This document shows, in pieces, positions 18,901-25,499 of a stretch of DNA of 64,000 bases (position 1 is its first letter; each line of letters begins with the position of its first letter). This DNA is from Sphingomonadaceae bacterium 3R27C6. Lineage in GTDB: Bacteria; Pseudomonadota; Alphaproteobacteria; Sphingomonadales; Sphingomonadaceae. Under the pieces are notes generated by a model, which made no database searches, was not told the DNA's origin, and saw only the letters and a list, made by a program, of their open reading frames with translations. The DNA lies in assembly GCA_005503215.1 (NCBI GenBank), contig SCNS01000019.1, positions 28,023 through 92,022 on the forward strand. The letters run 5' to 3'. A program made the position numbers and the translations under genes.

Positions 18901-21900
18901 CCGCGAGGTCTTCGGCGATGCGGCCGATCGCGGACCAGTCATGCCAATGCGTGATGTCATCCCAGCTGCGACGGCGAAACAATGCGAGCGGCCGAAGCAG
19001 GCGTGCGACCTCGGCCGCGCCGAGCGTCTGCCCGGCTAGTGCCTGGCCTGAAAACGTGCCCACCAAGACGACCAACCGCTGGATCAATACCCGCCCCTGA
19101 TCCCAGTCTTTCTCGGCGTCCGCAATCGCCCCAACGTCGATTGGGCGGCCGCTAGCGGCTGCCGCTCTCGCCTGCGCATACAGGGGCGCGACCGATTGGA
19201 AGGCTTCCCGAACGTCGCTTCGGAAATTGTCCGAGACGATGGGATCGGGACAGATCGTCAGATAGGCGTCGACCACGTCATCACCCGCGCCAAGTCCGAC
19301 CGCGAGCTCTGCGAGGAGCGCCGCATCGCCGGGATTGAGGATATCGGGCGGATAGGCCTCGACAATGCGCCGCATGGCGGTAACCGGATCGCAGATTGTC
19401 GGGAGGCCGGCGGCACCGTCGCGGGCAATCTCGAAATCGAGACGAAGGCGAACATTGTTGCCGTGACCGTCGTCCGGCAAAAGGGCCGAAAACTCCTCGA
19501 AGAGCATGATTTCGCCGGCCGACAGGATGGCGTCCCCGACTTCGACCAGGAGTTTGCGCCGAACGTCGCGAGACCATTCTTCCGCTTCCTCGCCGGGATC
19601 TCCACTGCCCGGCGCGGCGGGATATTCGGCTCGCACTTGGCCGATTGCCATAATCACGTCGGCCATCGGTCGGAAGCGCCAGGCCGCGCGTGCCCAAGCT
19701 TCCATCGCCCCGCCCTTGTGAAAACTCGCTTCAACACTGCCGGAGAGTTCGTCGAGGGGCTCGGCCGCATCGAAGATACGCAGCGCCAGCACCGTCTCGC
19801 CGCGCGCGTGCAATCTCGCCGACCATCGCAGGGCGACGGCATCGCCGACGCGAAGATCATGGCCGCCGTGAAGCAGCACAGCCTGCTTTTCCTCGGCAAG
19901 TTCAATAACAAGATCGATATGATCTGTTTCGTCGAGCATCGTCCGCCGGTCGCGAAGCTCCTTGCGGATAAAAAGCATGCGCGCGAAGGCGACCACATCC
20001 CGGGCCTCGCAGGCCATATTCATCACGCGGTCGATATCGTCGTCGAGATCGTCCCGCGGACGGCCCGCAAGAAACTGGTCGCGGAACAGCGCCTGCCCAG
20101 CCTCGGCGAGTAAGGCCGCGGTCTCGCCCGCGCGCTCGAGATGATGCAGCCGGTCCCAGTGCAGTCCATCTGCCGGTGTCAGCTGGTTCGCCGCGTCTGC
20201 CAGACGCCGGTGGAACTCGATATCGCGCGCCGGAGCCGGGCGGCCGAATGCATCGCGCCCGCTCCGGTCGAGCAGAAACAGGCGAAAGCTGTTGTGGAAG
20301 AAGCCCCAGCGCCCCGGCAAGAGTTCGTGAAAGAAGTGGAAGGCGCCGCGGGCGAACCGTTCGATGACTACGGGATTGGCCAGCGACGCAATCGTATCGA
20401 GGTCGACCGACCCTCGCATCCGCGCGATCAATCCGAGCAGGTCGCGTACCTCGGCATCGTCGGCGAGCAGATCCCAATAAGCGCCATAATCCAACCCGAC
20501 GTCGCCGCCCGTCTCTTTCGCGTTGTCGAGTATTTGCGCGACTGCGCCAGCATTCGACGCCGAAGCAAGGCGCCTCAAAAGATAAGTCAGTGCTAATGGA
20601 TGACCGGCGCTCAAACGATAGGCAGTATGGGCATCGCCGTCATGCCGGAACTCCTCAGCGACCACCGCCTCGAAAAGTTCGCGAGCCTGCACCCGCGACA
20701 GGCGATCGACCTCGATCTTGCGCTCAGGTTCGCGTTCCAGCTGCACCCGGATCGGGCGAAGCGAGGCCGGGGCTCCTTCGAGGCCTGCCGGCTGTGTTCC
20801 GAGCAGGATCAGCACGCCGTCGGGGACATTCTCGGGAGAGGGAAGCTCCTCAATCAGGGATCGATCAGGAGACTGTTCGCGCTCGATATGATCGAGGCCA
20901 TCGATCAGCAGCACGACCTGCATGTTGGCGGCGCGGGCCTCGCTCGCGAGCTCAGACAGAAGCCGCGCCACCTTTTCGCGGAGTCCGGGCAGGTCGGCCG
21001 GCAGCGGCTCAAAGCGCTCGCTGCGACCGGCGCCATGTTCCTCGAGCGCAAGACAGAGATCGTGCAGGAAGGCCGATGCTTCGCCCCGCCCGCCCCGCGG
21101 ATCGTCGCGCACAAAGGCGTAGTAGCGGATGAGCTTGATACCGCGCCGATATCGAAGGCAATGCGTGAGCGTCGTCGATTTCCCGGATCCGGGCGGACCG
21201 ATCAACGCGGCATAGCCATTCGGGAAATTTGCCAGCACATGCTCGATCCGCGTGATCGTACCGGCGAGCGGGCGGTAGAGCGTCTCGTCGACGGGAAACT
21301 CATGTTTGAATCGGAACTCGAAGCGGTCCGACCAGCCAAGTGCGGAGAGAATGTCCGCCCGCGCCAGTTCAACGGCGCCGACGCTCGCAGCGACCTTCTC
21401 GAAGAATTTCGAAGCCAAGACGTCCACCTCAGCACGGCGCGCAGCCGCTTCGCGCGAGCGAACCTCGGCAAGATCGTAACCGAGATCTAAGTAGCTATCG
21501 GCAATGAACCGCGCGAAATCGTCGCGTCCCAAGCCCGAAGCATCGAGAAGCTGATCGATGTGGCGGAACCAGCTTGCATGGACCGCGTCGCCACCGACGA
21601 ACCATTGCGCACGCGCCGGAAAAGCGTGGCGCAAAAAGGCCTGCAGATGAGAATGGCCTTCCTGCCCATCCATCTTATCGTGCAACGACGGCGCGTCGTG
21701 CGTCAGGAAATGAGCATGAACCCTTCGGTCGCCATGCAACCCCCGTAGGCGTTGCCAGCCATCGGCCATCAAAGCGATCGGCGCCGGGTAGGTCTTGCCC
21801 GAAACGCGCGTTTCGTTCACCAAGGAACGGAAGGTCAGCGTGTCGCGATAATCCGACCATTTGATCTGATAGGCATCCAGTCGCCCGCGCCGCGCGATCA

Positions 21901-22081
21901 GAATATCGTCGAGCCGCCCCGCCTCCGGATCGACGAGCCGCACCCATTCGAGATCGCCATTGCGGAGGGCTTGCAATGCGAGTTCGGCCGCTACCTTATA
22001 TTGCGCCGATAGATTGCGGACCGCACGCCGCTCGCCTGAAGCCGGACTGCCCGCGCTATTAGTATTTGCCCCCACCATCAT
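15923..22081 (-). CDS. Giant nuclease-STAND NTPase protein, Avs-like antiphage candidate
   Basis: The protein has about 2,052 residues from the ATG at 22081; a further ATG follows directly, and the frame is open to a TTG at 22186. Residues 30-90 form a nuclease-like core with RLDDILI near 56-62 and DAYQIKW near 69-75, the D...Q-x-K pattern of DUF4297/Cap4-type effector nucleases. Residues about 245-300 (WSDRFEFRFKHEFPVDE) lead into a P-loop GPPGSGKST near 295-303 and a Walker B strand VVLLIDGLDH near 389-398, as in STAND ATPases. The remaining 1,600 or so residues are helical and repeat-like, with no recognised domain, in the position where Avs proteins carry their phage-protein sensor. In known Avs proteins, binding of terminase or portal protein triggers tetramerisation and nuclease activity. 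The exact Avs type, if any, cannot be assigned by eye. Confidence 0.7.
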   Translation of the reverse strand: MMVGANTNSAGSPASGERRAVRNLSAQYKVAAELALQALRNGDLEWVRLVDPEAGRLDDILIARRGRLDAYQIKWSDYRDTLTFRSLVNETRVSGKTYPAPIALMADGWQRLRGLHGDRRVHAHFLTHDAPSLHDKMDGQEGHSHLQAFLRHAFPARAQWFVGGDAVHASWFRHIDQLLDASGLGRDDFARFIADSYLDLGYDLAEVRSREAAARRAEVDVLASKFFEKVAASVGAVELARADILSALGWSDRFEFRFKHEFPVDETLYRPLAGTITRIEHVLANFPNGYAALIGPPGSGKSTTLTHCLRYRRGIKLIRYYAFVRDDPRGGRGEASAFLHDLCLALEEHGAGRSERFEPLPADLPGLREKVARLLSELASEARAANMQVVLLIDGLDHIEREQSPDRSLIEELPSPENVPDGVLILLGTQPAGLEGAPASLRPIRVQLEREPERKIEVDRLSRVQARELFEAVVAEEFRHDGDAHTAYRLSAGHPLALTYLLRRLASASNAGAVAQILDNAKETGGDVGLDYGAYWDLLADDAEVRDLLGLIARMRGSVDLDTIASLANPVVIERFARGAFHFFHELLPGRWGFFHNSFRLFLLDRSGRDAFGRPAPARDIEFHRRLADAANQLTPADGLHWDRLHHLERAGETAALLAEAGQALFRDQFLAGRPRDDLDDDIDRVMNMACEARDVVAFARMLFIRKELRDRRTMLDETDHIDLVIELAEEKQAVLLHGGHDLRVGDAVALRWSARLHARGETVLALRIFDAAEPLDELSGSVEASFHKGGAMEAWARAAWRFRPMADVIMAIGQVRAEYPAAPGSGDPGEEAEEWSRDVRRKLLVEVGDAILSAGEIMLFEEFSALLPDDGHGNNVRLRLDFEIARDGAAGLPTICDPVTAMRRIVEAYPPDILNPGDAALLAELAVGLGAGDDVVDAYLTICPDPIVSDNFRSDVREAFQSVAPLYAQARAAAASGRPIDVGAIADAEKDWDQGRVLIQRLVVLVGTFSGQALAGQTLGAAEVARLLRPLALFRRRSWDDITHWHDWSAIGRIAEDLAVRALETAHAYGAGAFHAAAGLFEEIWAMPRPRGGSGWPADAQRKIALAAYRIDGDRPRLMKTFERLEIELGAAWELYERADEYRDRAEVWLEIGENGRARAALDRLFAESFGVDHHKDRQIEDWAGWFEMLVDGGGASDLRERAIGQILPLIATLFENNRGRGAADAARTVLGAVARVDPGHALACGRWMLDAGYSQRGAIFGALLGAELASGAADRVAKAVLAISHILLPYEDYDHALAQAVGKVARSSLADDPAVARALSRYRMIANGRGQSGPHYLEELHGEGRAEKRKGGKAAGPTIVMTEANGAEHDQAGLEALASYPALLTHALAGARLHSGADWIVVIDQLFGQSRSADREAAIDAVFEQRLSFTHIERIAEQAVAGGDAARAERCVERLLKDGRAHGWSAYYDGGSRLAAARTMLRIDPAVGRKRAFALLVRDIREEGVDLGTLLGDFPALLPLIVEESPVEALWTELESHLAALVEVRRSELAVPSSAGAAADRCDVALALILRDLDDEAASLAWDARRGLIDLLRLGDESEGIAREIRSRLAGDIREQTAAIATLACLAYEEPDLARPFANDIAALAWAPSSVLRFGAQAALDYIGMAVPEAPPVRGLPAIYQLHLPKGQKAGIGLTGQDVDPSKPLPDTSDPYDLSRIYHPMLKALGKMSGFGFDRLVRRFAQLMETLAPADRWSADEEGRLTALNRAIGLQLSYRRPRSIYTQHAFGLLVSELWDAGAIDHIPPHAEPYLLPLDAPISSLFPAPRPDWIMLPAYKELESHPARDWIEAAAEALEMPDQTPDGRVILAEFRKSVNQDGERRSEARLSTIAPAALHFETGSGISLHSFQYHPRYAAADYPGFKAVADDAMGIAVAGGSSFAHSRFLAFNPLLGLHMGWIVARKGLFRWVDAKGRTMVEAVAWAEGNCALHSSGMQRSLASEGWLILASRDAWAALLPELHGFVRHRIASRRSGLHGQSRYGLKVVGTRTDLV

Positions 22082-22684
22082 CCAATCATAGCGAATGAAA
22101 CAATCAAGTGCCCACCCAGTTTTTAGTTGCGCCGTCGGTGGATCTTCGCGGCTTGAGTTGCAATTTCCTAGGCGGGGTTGATACAAGCCGCCATCGCTTG
22201 TGCGAGTTGAAAGACACTACCGTGCTCTGCGCTACCGAGTTTCATCCGAATGGCCGCTTCCGGGCACAGGCCGATTAGTGTCGCAATGGCCGAGATCAGG
22301 CGCGAAGCAGTCACGTGAAGAAGCTGCATGACAGTATTCCAAAATAGGTGATGACGGTCTTTCAGGATGGGAGTAGCAAACTAGCTTCGATTTCGATCGA
22401 ATGGCCGACTTTGCCCTGCGATTGCCCCCAAAAGCTGCCGTGCTGCTCGCCAAATCCCGCGTCGCTCGTCGCGATCGGCATCAGCATCGCCTTCGTGTCG
22501 CCCGAACCGGTCGCAACCTGGCTCGGCGGCGCCGCGTTCAATCTCGGCTGGCTGGTCGTTTATGGAACGGAGCATCATCAAGGACGGCGCAACCTGAAAG
22601 CGCAGCGACGGACCAAAGCGTTTAGCCAATCTGGACAATGCGCTCAATCCAGCCTATATGACTGGAAGCAGATTGGAATCGAAT
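22082..22684. other. Gene-poor stretch between divergent island genes
   Basis: No convincing gene lies here. On the minus strand, about 22370-22560 has coding-like codon use. It ends in a stop and has a possible tail including MPIATSDAGFGEQHG, but it is closed upstream by a stop and looks like a gene end left behind. A related stretch (MPIATSDTG on the minus strand) lies near 24460-24490, just after the istB remnant. Both may be scraps of the same lost mobile or chromosomal sequence. The promoters of the STAND gene and of the antitoxin-like gene must also lie here. Confidence 0.4.
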
Positions 22685-23371
22685 ATGTCCCAGGCAGCCC
22701 TCAGCGCAGACAATGGCGTAGTAAAGCTTCAGAGCCTGCCCGAAGCCGACGTGCGCTTCGCGCTGACTCAGCACAATCCCAAAGCCTCGAAGGCGGCCAT
22801 CAATCGCATGGCAAAGTTCCTCGCTGCGGTTTCGCGGATCGCGGCGGACCTTCCGCCCGGCGAGCAGCGCAAGCTTCCGACCGGGCAAAAGCGGCTGCGC
22901 GTCGCGCTTCTCGAGGCGACGGCAAGCGTCGATGAACAGGAGGATGCTGTCGAGACGAGCGTCGGCGAAGGCAGGGGCAAGCTGCTCGGCGTCGAAGAGG
23001 GGTTGCAGCGCCTGCGGCGCTACGCGCCGCCGCGACCGATCGAGGAATGGGCCGGCCCCGTCGGCGGCGCCGGCGAGATCGAGAGCGATCTCGGGATTCC
23101 GCGCTCGACGCTCAGTGAATGGTACCGCCGCGGCGCCGTGATCGGGCTGCTCCGCGGCGAGCGCAAGCGCGTCTATCCGCTCGAACAGTTTATCGATGCA
23201 AGGCCGATCGAGGGGATCGGCGAGGTGGCGCGGATCGCGCCCGATGCGCGGGCCGCCTGGCTCTGGCTGCGCCAGCCCCATGGCCGGCTCGATATGAAGA
23301 TGCCGATCGAGTGTATTGCGCGCGGAGATCGGGAGGCCGTGTTGGAGGCGGCCGAGCGCGATTTTCTCTGA
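22685..23371 (+). CDS. Xre/MbcA/ParS-like antitoxin, without visible toxin
   Basis: The product is 228 residues from the ATG at 22685; an ATG at 22658 is possible. Residues about 110-170 contain a helix-turn-helix-like segment (ESDLGIPRSTLSEWYRRGAV). The C-terminal 50 residues (DARAAWLWLRQPHG, then MPIECIARGDREAVLEA) match the toxin-binding domain of the Xre/MbcA/ParS antitoxin family: a W/L-rich helix, a G-x-L-x-M-K turn and a P-I-E-x-I-x-x-G loop. Such antitoxins normally precede a RES-domain toxin that degrades NAD+. No RES toxin follows; 139 bp further is vapB. A short open frame from 23378 shows no RES motif. The gene may be an orphan left after toxin loss, or a standalone regulator. The N-terminal 100 residues are not recognised. 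Confidence 0.55.
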   Translation: MSQAALSADNGVVKLQSLPEADVRFALTQHNPKASKAAINRMAKFLAAVSRIAADLPPGEQRKLPTGQKRLRVALLEATASVDEQEDAVETSVGEGRGKLLGVEEGLQRLRRYAPPRPIEEWAGPVGGAGEIESDLGIPRSTLSEWYRRGAVIGLLRGERKRVYPLEQFIDARPIEGIGEVARIAPDARAAWLWLRQPHGRLDMKMPIECIARGDREAVLEAAERDFL

Positions 23372-23472
23372 CCGCGCATGACGCTCGATCTCAAGATCAT
23401 CGGGCGGTTTATGGAAGGCAGGGATGTGCTGCTTTCGCTATGTTGGCGCGACGGATTGCAATGCACCCCGGA

Positions 23473-23516
23473 CCGCATTATGTGTATAGATATAGAGAAG
23501 GATACACATAATGCGG
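23473..23516. promoter_or_regulatory. Perfect 15-bp inverted repeat over the vapB start (operator or RNA hairpin)
   Basis: CCGCATTATGTGTAT (23473-23487) and ATACACATAATGCGG (23502-23516) are exact inverted copies with a 14-nt spacer. The right arm contains the vapB start codon, and the spacer holds AGAGAAGG, the likely ribosome-binding site. VapBC complexes usually repress their own promoter through such repeats. In RNA, the stem would bury the AUG while exposing the ribosome-binding site, so translational control is also possible. Confidence 0.8.
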
Positions 23517-23705
23517 ACGAACATTGTCATCGACGATGGACTTATGAACGAGGCCTTGCGTGCGACTGGACTCAAGACAAAGCGAGAAGCGGTCGAACTC
23601 GGTTTGCGTACATTGCTTCGGCTCCGTAAACAGCAGGACATTCGGAAATTTCGGGGCAAGCTCGCTTGGTCCGGGGATATTGACGCTATGAGAACCGACG
23701 GATGA
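23511..23705 (+). CDS. vapB: VapB-type antitoxin
   Basis: This 64-residue protein has the layout of a VapB antitoxin. A ribbon-helix-helix-like N-terminus (RTNIVIDDGLMNEALRATGLKTKREAVELGL) forms the DNA-binding part. A short C-terminal tail with RGKLAWSGDIDAMR would wrap the toxin active site. The RGKLxWxGD tail is typical of VapB partners of PIN toxins. The start codon lies inside one arm of a perfect inverted repeat. Its stop overlaps the vapC start by 4 bp (ATGA), so toxin synthesis is coupled to antitoxin synthesis. Confidence 0.9.
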   Translation: MRTNIVIDDGLMNEALRATGLKTKREAVELGLRTLLRLRKQQDIRKFRGKLAWSGDIDAMRTDG

Positions 23706-24103
23706 TCCTTGTCGATTCAAGCGTCTGGATAGATTATTTTCAAGATAACCTTACGCCGGAAGCCGAGCGGCTCGATATGTTGCTCGGCAGCGAGCCCTTG
23801 CTCATAGGCGACATAATCCTGGCCGAAGTGCTGCAGGGCTTTAGCAAAGACCGCGATTTCAACACGGGATTGCGGTTGATGGGATCACTTGAGCTCATTG
23901 AAATCGCCGGTCGCGAAATTGCAATTCAGGCAGCACGTAACTTCAGGCATCTGCGCGCCAAAGGCATCACGGTCCGCAAAACGATCGACACCCTGATTGC
24001 TACACGTTGCATCGAAGATGGCATATCGCTGCTACATCGCAATCGTGACTTCGATCCGTTCGTGGAGCATCTTGGTCTTGCCTCAGCTATGCTGGAAGAG
24101 TGA
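23702..24103 (+). CDS. vapC: VapC-type PIN-domain ribonuclease toxin
   Basis: The protein is 133 residues. PIN domains of this kind cleave RNA (tRNA or rRNA sites) with Mg2+ held by acidic residues. MILVDSSVWIDYF gives the first Asp at residue 5, the middle contains ILAEVLQGF with a conserved Glu near 42, and TIDTLIATRCIEDG near residues 98-112 gives the last acidic positions. The C-terminus reads LLHRNRDFDPF, also normal for the family. All active-site residues appear intact, so the toxin is probably functional and held by VapB. An IS21 remnant starts within a few bases of the stop codon. Confidence 0.92.
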   Translation: MILVDSSVWIDYFQDNLTPEAERLDMLLGSEPLLIGDIILAEVLQGFSKDRDFNTGLRLMGSLELIEIAGREIAIQAARNFRHLRAKGITVRKTIDTLIATRCIEDGISLLHRNRDFDPFVEHLGLASAMLEE

Positions 24104-24118
24104 GTTAACCCCACAATC

Positions 24119-24432
24119 TGGACTTAAGCTGGCGACACGCCTCGAAGAGGAGGCCCGGATCGGCAAGGGCGGGACCCTCGCCGCGCAGCTGTCGCGGCTT
24201 GACCTGATCGTGCTCGACGAGCTTGGATATCCGCCGTTCGCGCGCTCGGGGGGGGGGCAGTTGCTGTTCCACCTCATCAGCAAGCTCTATGAGCGCACCA
24301 GCCTCATCATCACCACGAACCTCGCCTTCGGCTAGTGGCCTACCGTGTTCGGCGACCCCAAGATGACCACGGCGCTGCTCGACCGCGTCACCCATCACTG
24401 CGATATTGTCGAGACCAGTAACGACAGCTGGC
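24119..24432 (+). pseudogene. IS21-family IstB helper ATPase remnant
   Basis: The translated stretch [70 protein letters not shown] is the C-terminal half of IstB, the ATPase that assists the IS21 transposase. The first half, including Walker A, is absent. A TAG at about 24333 replaces the glutamate codon in the conserved FGEWP motif. A run of 10 G at 24248-24257 adds one glycine to the usual SGGQ. No istA and no inverted-repeat ends are visible, so this is a dead scrap. Confidence 0.85.
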
Positions 24433-24644
24433 CGCGCTGGTTCGCGCTGATCACCAACCCCGTATCGCTGGTCGCAATCGGCATGCCTTCGTTGCGGTTC
24501 GTGGTTCTCGCTAGTTTTTGTTGGATTTACGCGCTTAGGCGCCGCTGTTGACGGTCTTTTGAAAAGGCTCGTGACGGTCATTTCTGGAACGGATACAGTG
24601 TGCTGGCGAGTCGATTTCGACTGTTTTTCCTATTTTGCGCTGCC

Positions 24645-24805
24645 GATTGTCTTCGAAAGGTCGATAAAAAAATTAGCTCGAATAATCCAATGATTTCAAA
24701 AGCGTAGTTTTTTGACGATCCCGCTGTCGGTCATTTCGGTGAAAATATTTTTTTCGCCAACCATTTCAATGCCTTATAGAACCGAAAACAATTGAGTGGG
24801 AGTGA
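24645..24805 (+). repeat. AT-rich 160-bp repeat element, copy 1
   Basis: This stretch aligns over its whole length with 49684-49845. Both copies begin with TGTCTTCGA, share GTAGTTNTTTGACG about 60 bp in, then a GGTCATT block and a long AAATATTTTTT run. They end with the identical 19 bases AACAATTGAGTGGGAGTGA. The element is much richer in A and T than its surroundings and encodes no protein. The last block resembles a leader with a ribosome-binding site, but no gene follows. What it is remains open: a mobile-element end, a small RNA gene or an orphan 5' leader. Confidence 0.75.
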
Positions 24806-24976
24806 AAGAATCGTGAGTTTTTTGTGAATTATCTTTTATTTACAGATATTCGCGCATCGCACTGGATATCATAAATTCTGCATCATAGCCGACGCTTTCC
24901 GGCGCTCAGCCCATTTGCGACACCCAAGCGATCCGTCGCCTGAGGGGCCAAATGCAGACGAGTGCGAGGCTGCAAT

Positions 24977-25414
24977 CTAAAGCCCCTTGACGGCCAGCGC
25001 AGCGGTCAACGCGCATGTATCGAAATAGAAAGGGGTGCCTTCGATGACGCGGTCGTCCGCGAGACGAAGCACTTCGGCGAAAGGTTGGGTGAGTGTGACG
25101 CCGGTTTCACGAGCTGTCAGGGACAAATTGCAGCGCATGTATAGCATGTCTCCAGACAGGGTCGCGGTCCGTTTCTCGATCGCCATGTCGGACCACGCCT
25201 GACCCATTGAGCGGATAAGCTTCGCTACACCGGCCAACCCATGCCAGACGCCGGCATAAGGAAGCGAGGCAGGCTCGTAGATCCTGCAATCTACATGGAA
25301 GATCTCGGCGAGTTGATCGAGCCCATCGTCGGGCGAAGACATAAAGCCGAACTCGGCTTCGAACATCCGGTCGAGCAGCGCCGCTGCCGCGGCATCATTG
25401 GGAAGCGATGACAT
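24977..25414 (-). CDS. SnoaL-like / NTF2-fold protein
   Basis: The product is 145 residues and starts at the ATG at 25414; upstream codons of the same frame are antisense to the neighbouring hydrolase. An N-terminal helix (AAAALLDRMFEAEFGFM) is followed by LAEIFHVDCRIYEPASLPYAG, a central helix (LAGVAKLIRSMGQAWSDM) and four beta strands, the arrangement of SnoaL-like proteins. Members are small cyclases, isomerases or binding proteins with a conical pocket. It lies 85 bp downstream of a serine hydrolase on the same strand, probably in one operon. Its substrate is unknown. Confidence 0.7.
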   Translation of the reverse strand: MSSLPNDAAAAALLDRMFEAEFGFMSSPDDGLDQLAEIFHVDCRIYEPASLPYAGVWHGLAGVAKLIRSMGQAWSDMAIEKRTATLSGDMLYMRCNLSLTARETGVTLTQPFAEVLRLADDRVIEGTPFYFDTCALTAALAVKGL

Positions 25415-25499
25415 GATATTGCTTTCGATTGGAGCAGCTATAGGTCTTTTGAACGATGTCGAACCCCGCCACGTCCCGCTTGTTGCGCTCAAACCCTGA

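Noticed and set aside
24248..24257. G(10) run as a second phase-variation tract
   Set aside because: It lies in a truncated istB that also has a stop codon, so changing its length cannot restore a product.
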